DNA of 64,000 nucleotides. It comes from an uncultured Spirochaetia bacterium (lineage in GTDB: Bacteria > Spirochaetota > Spirochaetia > CAKZLE01). Where the stretch lies: positions 53,331 through 117,330 of the forward strand of contig CAKZLE010000036.1 of NCBI GenBank assembly GCA_937125225.1, given 5' to 3'. The notes under the pieces were generated by a model. It did no database searches. It was not told the origin of the DNA and was given only the letters and a program-made list of their open reading frames with translations. Below, in pieces: positions 35,812 through 44,461 of the stretch. Position 1 is the stretch's first letter. The number at the start of each line of letters is the position of its first letter. Position numbers and translations under genes: made by a program.

Positions 35812-36770
35812 TAGATTTCATTCTAGCATCACAGATTTTTAATGTAGACCTCTTATCTGCTTCCATAAGATTATCGACACCGATCGCATTGGCTGCTATC
35901 GGCGCAACGATCTGTGAGAAATCAGGAGTTGTCAATATTGCCATGGAAGGGATTATGATAGTAGGAGCATTCTTTGCTCTCTGGTTTACCTATCTTACCG
36001 GTTCTCCCTGGTTAGGATTGTTAGCAGGTATTGCTTTCGGTGGAGCCTATAGTCTTATCCATGCATGGGCGACTGTCACGTTACACTTGGATCATACAGT
36101 CTCAGGAGCGGTGCTCAATATACTCGCTCTTGGTATCACTCGTTATATGATGGTATTGGCATATGGACATCCTGGAACATCAGATACCGTCATGCACACA
36201 TTGGCTGATTATCGATTTGCTGTACCGGTATTGTCCAAGATACCGATTCTCGGTCCGATCATGTTTGAGCAGACTCCGATCGTATACTTCATGTATATTG
36301 CAGTCATATTCTTCACCTGGTTCATGAAAAAGACAAAAGTCGGGTTGCATATCAAGGCAGCGGGTGAACATCCATTGGCTCTGGAGACCATTGGGGTTTC
36401 GGTCTATCGGATCAGGTATTTGGGTGTCGTCATATCAGGACTTCTTGGTGGTGTTGCGGGAGCCTATCTCTCAATCGAGAATCAGGCGACCTTTACTGAG
36501 GGTATGACAAATGGTAGAGGATTCATTGCGATGGCTGCCATGATCTCTGGAGGTTGGACCCCCATTGGGTCATTCGTCGCAGCACTGTTCTTCGGCTTTG
36601 CAGATGCATTGCAGTTAAGACTCCAGATCTCTGGAAATCTCGCTGTACCGAGTGAGATCTTTACGATCATCCCTTATGTTGCGACTGTTGCAGCAGTAGC
36701 GGGACTGGTACGAAAGTCTAAAGCTCCGAAAGCTGATGGGAAGGATTTCATCATAGAAAAAGAGGATTAA
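35808..36770 (+). CDS. Nucleoside/BMP-type ABC importer permease 2
   Basis: The 320-residue membrane permease (YufQ/NupC type) pairs with the preceding one. It has CEKSGVVNIAMEGIMIVGAF at the N-terminus, the coupling loop AAGEHPLALETIGVSVY, and TNGRGFIAMAAMISGGW, all typical of the small permease of these importers. It shares an ATGA overlap with its partner. The substrate-binding protein lies 77 bases downstream behind its own promoter-like region. Confidence 0.92.
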   Translation: MIDFILASQIFNVDLLSASIRLSTPIALAAIGATICEKSGVVNIAMEGIMIVGAFFALWFTYLTGSPWLGLLAGIAFGGAYSLIHAWATVTLHLDHTVSGAVLNILALGITRYMMVLAYGHPGTSDTVMHTLADYRFAVPVLSKIPILGPIMFEQTPIVYFMYIAVIFFTWFMKKTKVGLHIKAAGEHPLALETIGVSVYRIRYLGVVISGLLGGVAGAYLSIENQATFTEGMTNGRGFIAMAAMISGGWTPIGSFVAALFFGFADALQLRLQISGNLAVPSEIFTIIPYVATVAAVAGLVRKSKAPKADGKDFIIEKED

Positions 36771-36810
36771 AGTGCTTTTATAATGAACCAATAAGGTTTA
36801 TAATAAAATA

Positions 36811-36827
36811 TTACTTATTGTAACTGA
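36811..36827. promoter_or_regulatory. Palindromic element upstream of the nucleoside-binding protein gene
   Basis: TTACTTA-TTG-TAACTGA lies 20 bases before the start codon, just after a TATAAT hexamer (36799-36804), so it would overlap the transcription start. It closely resembles the element before the sulfoquinovose isomerase gene (TTACTTAGTGTAACTAA). Arms match in five of seven pairs. It may be a weak or related operator, or chance in AT-rich DNA. Confidence 0.3.
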
Positions 36828-36847
36828 ATTTTTAGGAGGATTTATTC

Positions 36848-37897
36848 ATGAAAAAGGGTCTAAAAAGTGCAATTGTTTTAATGATTCTCATTTGTTTGGC
36901 TGTTACGCCACTATTCGCAGAAGGTTCACAGGAGGACAGCGATGTTCTTACTGCTTCTATGGCTACTGATACAGGAGGACTTGGAGACAAGTCATTCAAT
37001 GACAGTGCATATGCTGGATTAGTAAAAGCTAATACTGAGTTAGGTGTTGATATCAATGTAGTTGAATCTAAACAGATGACTGACTATGTACCAAACCTAG
37101 CAGGACTTGCTGAAGACGGATCAGACGTTGTTTTCGCTGTAGGATTCCTCATGGATGAAGCAGTTAAAGAGGTTGCAGCAAATTATCCAGACCAGTGGTT
37201 TGCAGGTATCGATATCGGTGGTTATGGAGCAGCTCCAGAAAACTTTATCGGGATCCAGTATAACGAGCATGAAGCAGGATACCTTGCAGGTATCGTAGCT
37301 GGTATGATGACAAAAGAGTATGCAGGAAATTCAGACAAACTCAATGATGAGAATGTCGTAGGTGTTGTTCTTGGTATGTTGATTCCACCAGTAGAGAAAT
37401 TCGAAGTTGGATTCATCCAGGGTGTTCATTATGTGAACCCTACTTGTGAAGTATTATCAATCGTTGTTGATTCATTCACAGACAGTGCTAAGGGAAAAGA
37501 GGCCGCTCTATCAATGATCGAGCAGGGTGCAGATATCATCTTCCAGGCAGCTGGTGGATCAGGAATCGGAGCTATTCAGGCTTGTAATGAAGAGGGAATC
37601 TTCGCAATTGGTGTTGATGTTGACCAGAATGCTGTATCTCCTGATACCGTTCTTACATCAGCAACAAAGGGTGTGACTCAGTCAGCATATCTTGTAATCA
37701 AAGATGTATTTGAAGGAAACGCAATGGGTGGAGATGTTATCTACGGTATCAAAGAAGATGCAGTAGGAATCTCATCATTCCATACACATGATTCTATTGT
37801 TCCTCAGGCAGTGAAAGATGAAGTAGCTATGGCTATTTCTGACATCAAAGCAGGAAAGAGAACAATCGAGACTTCAAGAGCCGCTATCGGAAGATAA
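36848..37897 (+). CDS. BMP/PnrA-family nucleoside-binding protein
   Basis: The 349-residue protein begins with a signal peptide (MKKGLKSAIVLMILICLAVTPLFA) and a mature end of EGSQED, a style common in spirochaetes. A Cys at residue 17 lacks a proper lipobox, so it is probably a free periplasmic protein rather than a lipoprotein. DTGGLGDKSFNDSAYAGL is the hallmark of the PnrA/TmpC/BMP purine-nucleoside binding family, and later FQAAGGSGIGAIQA lines the ligand site. AGGAGG precedes the ATG. It supplies the ABC importer encoded just upstream. Confidence 0.93.
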   Translation: MKKGLKSAIVLMILICLAVTPLFAEGSQEDSDVLTASMATDTGGLGDKSFNDSAYAGLVKANTELGVDINVVESKQMTDYVPNLAGLAEDGSDVVFAVGFLMDEAVKEVAANYPDQWFAGIDIGGYGAAPENFIGIQYNEHEAGYLAGIVAGMMTKEYAGNSDKLNDENVVGVVLGMLIPPVEKFEVGFIQGVHYVNPTCEVLSIVVDSFTDSAKGKEAALSMIEQGADIIFQAAGGSGIGAIQACNEEGIFAIGVDVDQNAVSPDTVLTSATKGVTQSAYLVIKDVFEGNAMGGDVIYGIKEDAVGISSFHTHDSIVPQAVKDEVAMAISDIKAGKRTIETSRAAIGR

Positions 37898-37918
37898 TAA
37901 GCTTAATGAGAAGTAAAG

Positions 37919-37948
37919 AACACCGGGTTAACACCCGGTGTTTTTTTT
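37919..37948 (+). terminator. Strong rho-independent terminator after the nucleoside importer operon
   Basis: A perfect 10-base stem (AACACCGGGT with ACCCGGTGTT) closes a 4-base loop and is followed by eight Ts. Confidence 0.95.
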
Positions 37949-37975
37949 CTTCTATTCCTGTGGTATTATAGCACT

Positions 37976-38479
37976 ATGAATGAAAATGAGACCCATCTTG
38001 AAGCTTTGATCAATACCTATGGACTCCAACCATTGATTCCAGAAGGTGGATACTTCAATAAGATCTATCCCTTAGTAGATTCCAATGAAGTCATCTCTAG
38101 AGCATCTGCTATCTATTATCTGATGAGTGGATCATCCTTCTCTTCGATGCATAGATTAACAGGAGACGAGATATGGCACTATTATAGTGGAGATCCTGTA
38201 GAACAAATCCAGATCTATCCTGATGGAACGTTGAAGCGAATCATACTCGGTGCAGATCCTGAAAGAGGTGATCTTCGCATGGCAGTCGTACCTGCAGGAG
38301 TATGGCAGGGAACAAAGATCCTGAATGTTAAAGCTGGCTTTGCCCTTTGCGGTTGTACAGTCATTCCTGAATATACCGATGAGTCCTATACTCATGGTGT
38401 TTTCTCGGATCTGGTGAACCTGTATCCTCAGCATGAAGAGACTATTGCTCGTTTTTGTTATACTGATGAGAAAGGTTGA
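37976..38479 (+). CDS. Cupin DUF985-family protein
   Basis: A 167-residue single-domain cupin. FNKIYP, AIYYLMSGSSFSSMHRL, DEIWHYYSGDP and VPAGVWQG follow the DUF985 (cupin_5) order, with His and Glu residues placed as metal or ligand contacts. The function of the family is not established; some members have been linked to sugar epimerase-like folds. It follows the importer terminator by 28 bases and has no evident operon partner except the phosphoesterase immediately after it. Confidence 0.85.
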   Translation: MNENETHLEALINTYGLQPLIPEGGYFNKIYPLVDSNEVISRASAIYYLMSGSSFSSMHRLTGDEIWHYYSGDPVEQIQIYPDGTLKRIILGADPERGDLRMAVVPAGVWQGTKILNVKAGFALCGCTVIPEYTDESYTHGVFSDLVNLYPQHEETIARFCYTDEKG

Positions 38480-38484
38480 GATCA

Positions 38485-39162
38485 ATGGCTAAGATATTAT
38501 GTGTATCAGATGAAAAGGATCCATTAGTCTATTCAAAGAACGTTAAAGAACGTTATAAGGATATTGACTTTATCATTGGAGCTGGAGATCTGAGGATGAA
38601 ATATTATGGTTTCATTGTCAGCTCTTTGAATAAACGCCTCTACTTCGTCTTTGGTAATCACCATCTCAATCAGTATAAGTATTTCATCAAGAAAGAGGCC
38701 GGATATGTGATGGATACTGGATACAGTAACGCGTATACCAGAAACTATTTTGGATCGACCTGTATTAGTGAGAAGGTGAAACGAGATAAGAAGACCGGTC
38801 TGATCCTTACCGGGTTTGGAGGGAGTCTTCGATATAATAATGGAAAAAACCAATATTCTGACATACAAATGTATATGAAGGTTATTGCAAGAATCCCGAA
38901 GATGTTCTACTATCGCGTGCGTTTTGGAAGATGGGTGGATATCGTAGTGACCCATGCACCACCGGCAGGAATACATGATAAACCAGATAGATGTCATAAA
39001 GGTTTCAAAGCTTTCTTGTGGTTCATGAGAGTCTTTAAGCCAAGATATCTTATTCATGGACATGTCCATCTGCTTGATATGAATGAGAAGAGGGTAGATA
39101 CCTACCATCAGACACAGGTGATCAATGTTTTCAAGAGTTATATTCTAGAGATCGAGGAGTGA
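38485..39162 (+). CDS. Calcineurin-like metallophosphoesterase
   Basis: From ATG 38485 the protein has 225 residues. Metal-binding motifs of the family are visible in modified form: ILCVSDEKDP (normally GDxH), IGAGDLR, FGNHHLN (GNHD/E), THAPP and IHGHVH. The first motif is degenerate, with DEKD in place of DxH. It overlaps neither neighbour but is tightly packed between the cupin and ParB-like genes, suggesting one operon of 37976-40075. A nucleotide or phosphoester substrate is possible; none can be named. Confidence 0.78.
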   Translation: MAKILCVSDEKDPLVYSKNVKERYKDIDFIIGAGDLRMKYYGFIVSSLNKRLYFVFGNHHLNQYKYFIKKEAGYVMDTGYSNAYTRNYFGSTCISEKVKRDKKTGLILTGFGGSLRYNNGKNQYSDIQMYMKVIARIPKMFYYRVRFGRWVDIVVTHAPPAGIHDKPDRCHKGFKAFLWFMRVFKPRYLIHGHVHLLDMNEKRVDTYHQTQVINVFKSYILEIEE

Positions 39163-39163
39163 T

Positions 39164-40075
39164 ATGGGAACTGGATCGGTACAACAGGCTCAGGAAGATT
39201 TTGCTAAAGCAAGGATAAAGGCTAACTTTGATATATTCGTCTCTGCACTCCAGATGAAACGTCGTGATCTGTTATCATTGTATGATGTCAAAGAACTGCT
39301 AAAACCCAAGACTGAGACCTATATCGGGGTAAAACCGATAGAGATCAAGAAGATCATAGGTTCAGAGGGACGGTATCAGGATTTCAATAGGACTTTTCTT
39401 CCCAAGAAGGAGATGTTGAGGTCTCGATGGCAGAGTATTGATAGGGCTCATCTTCAATATGTGGATCTACCTCCGGTGAATGTCTATAAGATCGGAGACT
39501 CATATTTTGTACGAGATGGCAATCATAGAGTGTCAGTCGCAAAAACGCGAGGTATAGAATTCATAGATGCCTCGATTGTAGAACTCGGTTCTGAGATAAC
39601 ACCTGAACCTGGTATGTCTATGGCAAAACTAAAGAAGATGGTCATCTCCTATGAGCGAAAAAGGTTTCTTAAAGAATACCCTATTCTCAATGAAATGGAG
39701 ATCAGCAAGATCATGTTTTCCGCACCAGGGCGATATACTGAGATGTTGCACCATATAGAAGTTCATAAATTTTATCTCAATGAGAAGATCGATGTAGAAC
39801 TTGGATTTCTTGCTTCAGCAGACTCTTGGTATAATAATGTCTATGTTCCGATCATCAAAGAGATTCGTCAAGATAAGGTCCTTTCGAAGTTTCCCGGTAG
39901 AACGGAAGGTGATATGTATATGTGGATCATTCGTCATTGGGAAGTCCTGAAGAATAAATATGGTGATTCAATGACTGTTGAACGGGCTACACGAGACCTG
40001 ACTGAGAAATATGGATTAGGGCATTGGAGCAGAATCAAACAGAAGATACAGCTGTTCTTCTCCAAAGATATATAA
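39164..40075 (+). CDS. ParB/sulfiredoxin-like domain protein of unknown role
   Basis: The 303-residue protein has a ParB-N/Srx-like core around residues 100-135 (VYKIGDSYFVRDGNHRVSVA, with DGNHR at 118-122 matching the nucleotide-binding motif of this fold). Around it are charged helical regions without a recognisable DNA-binding domain. Similar proteins in other bacteria are annotated vaguely as transcriptional regulators. It follows the phosphoesterase by 1 base and ends before a terminator, so the two may act together. ParB-fold proteins hydrolyse CTP or ATP, so a nucleotide-dependent switch is conceivable. Confidence 0.6.
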   Translation: MGTGSVQQAQEDFAKARIKANFDIFVSALQMKRRDLLSLYDVKELLKPKTETYIGVKPIEIKKIIGSEGRYQDFNRTFLPKKEMLRSRWQSIDRAHLQYVDLPPVNVYKIGDSYFVRDGNHRVSVAKTRGIEFIDASIVELGSEITPEPGMSMAKLKKMVISYERKRFLKEYPILNEMEISKIMFSAPGRYTEMLHHIEVHKFYLNEKIDVELGFLASADSWYNNVYVPIIKEIRQDKVLSKFPGRTEGDMYMWIIRHWEVLKNKYGDSMTVERATRDLTEKYGLGHWSRIKQKIQLFFSKDI

Positions 40076-40081
40076 AAAGGT

Positions 40082-40107
40082 AAAGAGACCGGGAGTCCGG
40101 TCTCTTT
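40082..40107. terminator. Bidirectional terminator between convergent genes
   Basis: A perfect 11-base stem (AAAGAGACCGG with CCGGTCTCTTT) around GAGT lies between the ParB-like gene and the convergent flavodoxin gene. A-rich and T-rich flanks on both sides allow function in both directions. Confidence 0.8.
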
Positions 40108-40114
40108 AGGGTTC

Positions 40115-40708
40115 TTATTGGTTCTTAACCGGATCAGCTAGGAGTTTCGCATAGAAGCTCAGAACTTTACCTAGTTTATTAGACGGCCTGATACTACTCT
40201 GTTTTCCTGAACAGTGCAGGATGCCAGACACGGGTTGCTTATCATCGATATGATTGACCTGACGCCCAAGAGGAATATGATTGAGTCCCATATGCTGTGC
40301 ATAATGGATCATGCTCTGTAGACATAGCGTTCCCCCACCTTCGATAAGTGAACAACTCGTAAAGCAGGCAAAATATTTTCCAGATAATAGTCCATCATCA
40401 AAATAGATAGATGATGAATCCATGAACTGTTTCATCTCAGCAGATACATTCGCAAAATATGTAGGGCTTCCCAATACGATCAGGTCACTCTTCAGTAATG
40501 TCTCAGAATTGGCTATTGGTAGACTTAAAATATCTTCATAATAATCATTGGCAATCTCAAGCTGATTAGCCCAAATATGATGATCAGCATCTTCAACACG
40601 ATACAGTCGAGCATCTAGGCCTTCGGCTTCTAGTGCATCTTTGAATGCTGATGCGATGATAAAACAGTTACCACATACACTATGAAAAATAATCGAACAA
40701 CGTTTCAT
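40115..40708 (-). CDS. Flavodoxin-family protein / NAD(P)H-dependent FMN reductase-like
   Basis: A 197-residue flavodoxin-fold protein. IIFHSVCGNCFIIASAF forms the FMN phosphate loop, LIVLGSPTYFANVSAEMKQFMD is the second FMN contact, and CFTSCSLIEGGGTLCL follows. A cysteine-rich pattern (GNC, CFTSC) resembles iron-sulfur flavoprotein relatives, but no four-Cys cluster is clear. AAGGAGG precedes the ATG. It is a single gene facing a convergent terminator. Redox partner unknown. Confidence 0.85.
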   Translation of the reverse strand: MKRCSIIFHSVCGNCFIIASAFKDALEAEGLDARLYRVEDADHHIWANQLEIANDYYEDILSLPIANSETLLKSDLIVLGSPTYFANVSAEMKQFMDSSSIYFDDGLLSGKYFACFTSCSLIEGGGTLCLQSMIHYAQHMGLNHIPLGRQVNHIDDKQPVSGILHCSGKQSSIRPSNKLGKVLSFYAKLLADPVKNQ

Positions 40709-40980
40709 TGATAGCCTCCTTATAGGTTAGTATACCATGATACCGTTAAAAAGATGTGTCAAAAGTGGGGAAGTTTTTCTGTAGGGGATATCTGTTCATT
40801 AGTCAATCTGTATCAAGAAGTCTCTTCATAGCAGGAGAGTGGGGTCTTTTTTTGAGTTCAGAGGAACTTTAGATACTCTGCTTTTACTGGTCAATCTTGT
40901 CAGAATGAGATATACTGTCAAAATAATAGACTACAAAGTTCAACAAGAATATTAACCATATTATTTAGAGGGCACAAACA

Positions 40981-42912
40981 ATGAGAACAGTAATTGGCAT
41001 GTTACATGATGCGGCAAAACGGTACCCAGCACGTTCATATACAGCAAAGAAGATCGATAGTGGGTGGAAAGGGTGGACTTTCAAAGACACAGATGAAGAA
41101 TCTGATGCAGTAGCAGCGGCATTATTAGCATTGGGGTTTAACCCTGAGGATAAAGTCTCAATCGTCTCAGAGGGAAGACCCGAATGGGTTACCGGAGAGT
41201 TCGGTGTATTAAAGGCTTCCTGTATATCTGTTCCTCTCTCGATCAAACTCTCATTTGAAGAGATCGCATTCAGGGTAAATCATTCTGAATCCAAAGGTTT
41301 TCTGATCAGTAGTAATAGTATCGCAAAATTGGTTAAAGCATGGGAAAATATCGAGAATCCTCCTATCATCTTCTATCTTGATGAGGTAGATGATAATTTC
41401 ACAAAGACTGTCAAAGCCTTGAAACTGAAGAGGGGTACATCCATCTTCACTTGGGAGGATATTCTTGAACTTGGGGCTAAACAACTCTCAAAAGAGCCTG
41501 ATTGTGTCAGTGAACGAGAGAAGAAGATCGATGAGAACGATGTAGTGAATATCTGTTATACCTCAGGTACCACAGGTAATCCTAAAGGAATCATGCTCAC
41601 TCATCTGAACTATTTCACCAATGCAGAAGATGCCATCAAATTAGTAGGACTTCCAGATGCTGAGTTCTCTACGCTCGTCATCCTTCCTCTTGACCATTCC
41701 TTTGCACATACCGTCGGTACCTATGCTTCACTTCTGAGAGGTATCACTATGAATTTCGTGGATGCCCGAGGGGGGTCTATGAATATCATCAGGAATATAC
41801 CTAAGAATCTTGTAGAGACCAATCCTTCATATCTGATGACTGTTCCCTCTTTGTCTGGAAACTTCATGAAGAAGATCGTAGCAGGTGTTGCAAAGAAGGG
41901 TGGTATCATCAATAAGATCTTCACCGCAGGTGTTGCTGCAGGAATCAAGATCAATGGTGATGGTTTCAATAAACCATCAATATGGGTAAGATCAATCAAT
42001 TATTTCCCCCATAAACTTGCCTCGACTCTGGTCTTTCCTAAAGTCCGTGAGATATTCGGATCCGAGTTACTCTATTGTATTGGCGGAGGAGCTCTCCTAG
42101 AGGTTCGACAGCAGAACTTCTTTGCAAGTATCGGAGTTCCTGTATTTCAGGGATACGGTCTGACAGAAGCAGCTCCGATCATCTGTTCGAATACCCCTCT
42201 TCGACATAAGTTCGGCACCTCAGGTGTCGTTGTTCCAAGTATCACCTGTAAGATCATGAAGTCTGACACTGAAGAGGCTGCTGTAGGTGAGAGAGGGGAG
42301 ATAGTCATCAAGGGTGAGAATGTGATGAAAGGCTACTATAAGAATGAAGAGGCCAGTAACGAGGTCCTCAAAGATGGCTGGTTATGGACTGGAGATCTTG
42401 GGTATTATGATAAGGATGATTTCCTTGTTGTCACTGGTAGATCAAAAGCACTATTGATCGCACCTGATGGAGAGAAATACTCACCCGAAGAGGTCGAAGA
42501 GGCTATCATCAATCATAGTAAGTCTGTCAATCAGATCCTTGTCTACAATGACCATAAAGTATTCACCTCAGCTCTTTTGACACTCGATAAGATGACCGTG
42601 AAATCATGGGCTGAAGGACTCATCGGATCAGAGGCTGAGAAGGTCGAAACACTGTTGAAGATGATCAAGGATGATGTCAATAGATATAAGACAGAGGAAC
42701 CGGGACTTATACCAAACCAATGGGGTCCTGATACCTTTGAGATCATATTAAAAGAGTTCTCGGAAGAGGATAAACTCATCAACTCTACCATGAAGATGGT
42801 GAGATATAAAGTCATCGAGAGATACCAGGATCGGATCGACGCAATGTATGAGGATCGGGAGTACTTCAATGATCGAAATAGAGCGGTCGTCAAAGAGCTC
42901 TTTTTCTCCTGA
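40981..42912 (+). CDS. Long-chain fatty acid (AMP-forming) acyl-CoA synthetase
   Basis: The 643-residue protein has the adenylate-forming enzyme motifs: YTSGTTGNPKGIMLTH (P-loop), the QGYGLTEAAPI adenine motif, GWLWTGDLGYYD and the hinge VVTGRSKALL with the catalytic-Lys region after it. Its length and order match the FadD15/long-chain group. It activates fatty acids to acyl-CoA; in spirochaetes, which often lack fatty acid synthesis, such enzymes incorporate host or environmental lipids. Monocistronic, behind a 270-base upstream region with no gene. Confidence 0.92.
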   Translation: MRTVIGMLHDAAKRYPARSYTAKKIDSGWKGWTFKDTDEESDAVAAALLALGFNPEDKVSIVSEGRPEWVTGEFGVLKASCISVPLSIKLSFEEIAFRVNHSESKGFLISSNSIAKLVKAWENIENPPIIFYLDEVDDNFTKTVKALKLKRGTSIFTWEDILELGAKQLSKEPDCVSEREKKIDENDVVNICYTSGTTGNPKGIMLTHLNYFTNAEDAIKLVGLPDAEFSTLVILPLDHSFAHTVGTYASLLRGITMNFVDARGGSMNIIRNIPKNLVETNPSYLMTVPSLSGNFMKKIVAGVAKKGGIINKIFTAGVAAGIKINGDGFNKPSIWVRSINYFPHKLASTLVFPKVREIFGSELLYCIGGGALLEVRQQNFFASIGVPVFQGYGLTEAAPIICSNTPLRHKFGTSGVVVPSITCKIMKSDTEEAAVGERGEIVIKGENVMKGYYKNEEASNEVLKDGWLWTGDLGYYDKDDFLVVTGRSKALLIAPDGEKYSPEEVEEAIINHSKSVNQILVYNDHKVFTSALLTLDKMTVKSWAEGLIGSEAEKVETLLKMIKDDVNRYKTEEPGLIPNQWGPDTFEIILKEFSEEDKLINSTMKMVRYKVIERYQDRIDAMYEDREYFNDRNRAVVKELFFS

Positions 42913-42923
42913 TCGCAAAAAGA

Positions 42924-42950
42924 CCTTATGTTGGTTAACCCAACATAAGG
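42924..42950. repeat. Perfect 11-base inverted repeat downstream of acyl-CoA synthetase
   Basis: CCTTATGTTGG and CCAACATAAGG flank a 5-base loop. On the plus strand no T-run follows; on the minus strand TCTTTTTG follows. As a terminator it therefore suits minus-strand transcription, although no minus-strand gene is evident here. It may also act as an mRNA 3'-end stabiliser. Confidence 0.7.
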
Positions 42951-43064
42951 AGGTTCTATCGCTAATAATTGGTGTTTTTGAGATTTTTAAAATTACACTT
43001 TCCATGGATTCGTCAAGTAAAAATGTTAAGTTACAAAAATGGTAATTTTGTTAAAATTTTTACT

Positions 43065-43091
43065 TTGAAAAAAGAGAATATCATGTATAAT
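43065..43091 (+). promoter_or_regulatory. Promoter of a candidate small RNA
   Basis: TTGAAA (43065-43070) lies 15 bases before a perfect TATAAT (43086-43091) in an otherwise gene-free 413-base interval (42913-43325). Spacing is short but the -10 is consensus. Confidence 0.5.
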
Positions 43092-43096
43092 GAATA

Positions 43097-43224
43097 TGTT
43101 GTCACTATGACAACATCGCAATTGCCGGATTTGCGATTTTTGTTACCTATCGATCAATATTGATCATAGGATGCAAAAGGGGGTTACCGCTTCTTTCCAT
43201 TATTGGGAGAGCGGTTTTTTTTTG
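43097..43224 (+). ncRNA. Candidate small structured RNA ending in a strong terminator
   Basis: The predicted transcript opens with a perfect 9-base hairpin (ATGTTGTCA with TGACAACAT, 43096-43116). A second hairpin, TCGCAA/TTGCGA, is followed by five Ts (43116-43141) and looks like an attenuator. A third is CTAT(C)GATCAA/TTGATCATAG. A long terminator stem ACCGC/GCGGT, extended by TCTT(T)CC/GGGAGA, has nine Ts (43186-43223). No open frame of note is present. The next gene has its own promoter after the terminator, so this is an independent RNA rather than a leader. It matches no RNA family I can name. Confidence 0.5.
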
Positions 43225-43261
43225 CCCTTTTGCTTTTTCAAACACTTTTTTGAAAATTATG

Positions 43262-43290
43262 TTGGCATATTCTTATAGCTTTACTATAAT
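43262..43290 (+). promoter_or_regulatory. Sigma-70-type promoter of the kelch lipoprotein operon
   Basis: TTGGCA (43262-43267) and TATAAT (43285-43290) are exactly 17 bases apart, 36 bases before the lipoprotein start codon. Confidence 0.8.
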
Positions 43291-43325
43291 AGTCAGGTTA
43301 TGATCTTCTGCGGAGAGGTGCAATC

Positions 43326-44459
43326 ATGAAACCAATAAATAAGATTCTATTGATCACATTACTCATGACCCCGATTCTATTGATTGGGTGTGATCCTTGG
43401 TCCTCTTATCCCCCGGATGATAGGTTTGGTGGAAATCTCTATGATGGTGAATTAGTCTGGGAAGAGGTTATTGAGAGTGCCCCCTGGGTAGCACGGTATC
43501 GTCATGAAACGACGGTTTTCGATGGAAAGCTGTGGATACTGGGAGGGTATGGTTATCAAGGAGTCTCTAAAGACAGCTATCTTGAGGATGTCTGGTTCTC
43601 TGAAGATGGTGTGACGTGGGAAAATACCACGATGGATGCTTCCTGGGGAGGAAGATCCGGGCATGCTGTAGTGACCTTTGATAATGCTCTCTATCTTATC
43701 GGGGGGTATGCTGTTCTTGAGGCAGAGGAGAGTACACATGAGACGAATCATTATACAAATGATGTCTGGAGGTCCACCGATGGGATTACCTGGGTAGAGG
43801 TTCCCGCTAGTGCTGATTTTGGAGCCAGAGCCTACCATGAAGCTGTCGTCGTTGAGGTGGATGGGACTGATACGATCTTTGTCATCGGTGGCAGGAAGAA
43901 TGGTACTGATTATTACAATGATATCTGGAAGTCAACAGATGGTGAGAACTGGACACAAGTCCTCTCTTCTGATGATAAGGAGATTCTTGGGAAGCGTGCA
44001 GCGATGGCTACCTCTGTTGTTGGTACGAAGATCTATATCATGGGTGGATTCACTGAGGATTATGAGGTTGCCGAGGTAAACAAGACAGATTGGAAGAAGA
44101 TCAGGGTCTTTGATACGGTGACAGAGACTATGAGTAAAGCAGATAGAACTGGCGGTTCCTACTATGAGAATCGAGCAATGATGGAGATGGTGCCCTTTGA
44201 TGGAGACCTCTATCTATTCGGTGGTGTCGATGTAAGAAGAGAGTACAATATGCAGTATTCAACCTTCTATTCTACGTGGAGATATTCCTATGGGTCGAAT
44301 GATTGGAGCCTTGATTCTGCTGGTTCTGGCTTCGGTCCCCGCTATGGATATGGTGCTGAAATATTTGATGACGGTCATGGTGAGAAGATCTGGATTCTCG
44401 GAGGGTTCTCCTCAAGTGGACCAAAGAATGATGTGATGACTGCAGAGATGGGGGATTGA
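43326..44459 (+). CDS. Kelch-repeat beta-propeller lipoprotein
   Basis: The 377-residue protein starts with a lipoprotein signal (ILLITLLMTPILLIGC; Cys at residue 22 would be lipidated). The mature part contains about five kelch-like repeats with paired Gly followed by W or Y (LWILGGYGY, LYLIGGYAV, IFVIGGRKN, IYIMGGFTE, LYLFGGVDV, IWILGGFSS) and repeated VWxSxDGxxW elements. It should fold as a beta-propeller in the periplasm or on the surface, for binding rather than catalysis. It overlaps the region just before the DUF1207-like gene, so they are probably co-expressed. Confidence 0.85.
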   Translation: MKPINKILLITLLMTPILLIGCDPWSSYPPDDRFGGNLYDGELVWEEVIESAPWVARYRHETTVFDGKLWILGGYGYQGVSKDSYLEDVWFSEDGVTWENTTMDASWGGRSGHAVVTFDNALYLIGGYAVLEAEESTHETNHYTNDVWRSTDGITWVEVPASADFGARAYHEAVVVEVDGTDTIFVIGGRKNGTDYYNDIWKSTDGENWTQVLSSDDKEILGKRAAMATSVVGTKIYIMGGFTEDYEVAEVNKTDWKKIRVFDTVTETMSKADRTGGSYYENRAMMEMVPFDGDLYLFGGVDVRREYNMQYSTFYSTWRYSYGSNDWSLDSAGSGFGPRYGYGAEIFDDGHGEKIWILGGFSSSGPKNDVMTAEMGD

Positions 44460-44461
44460 TC

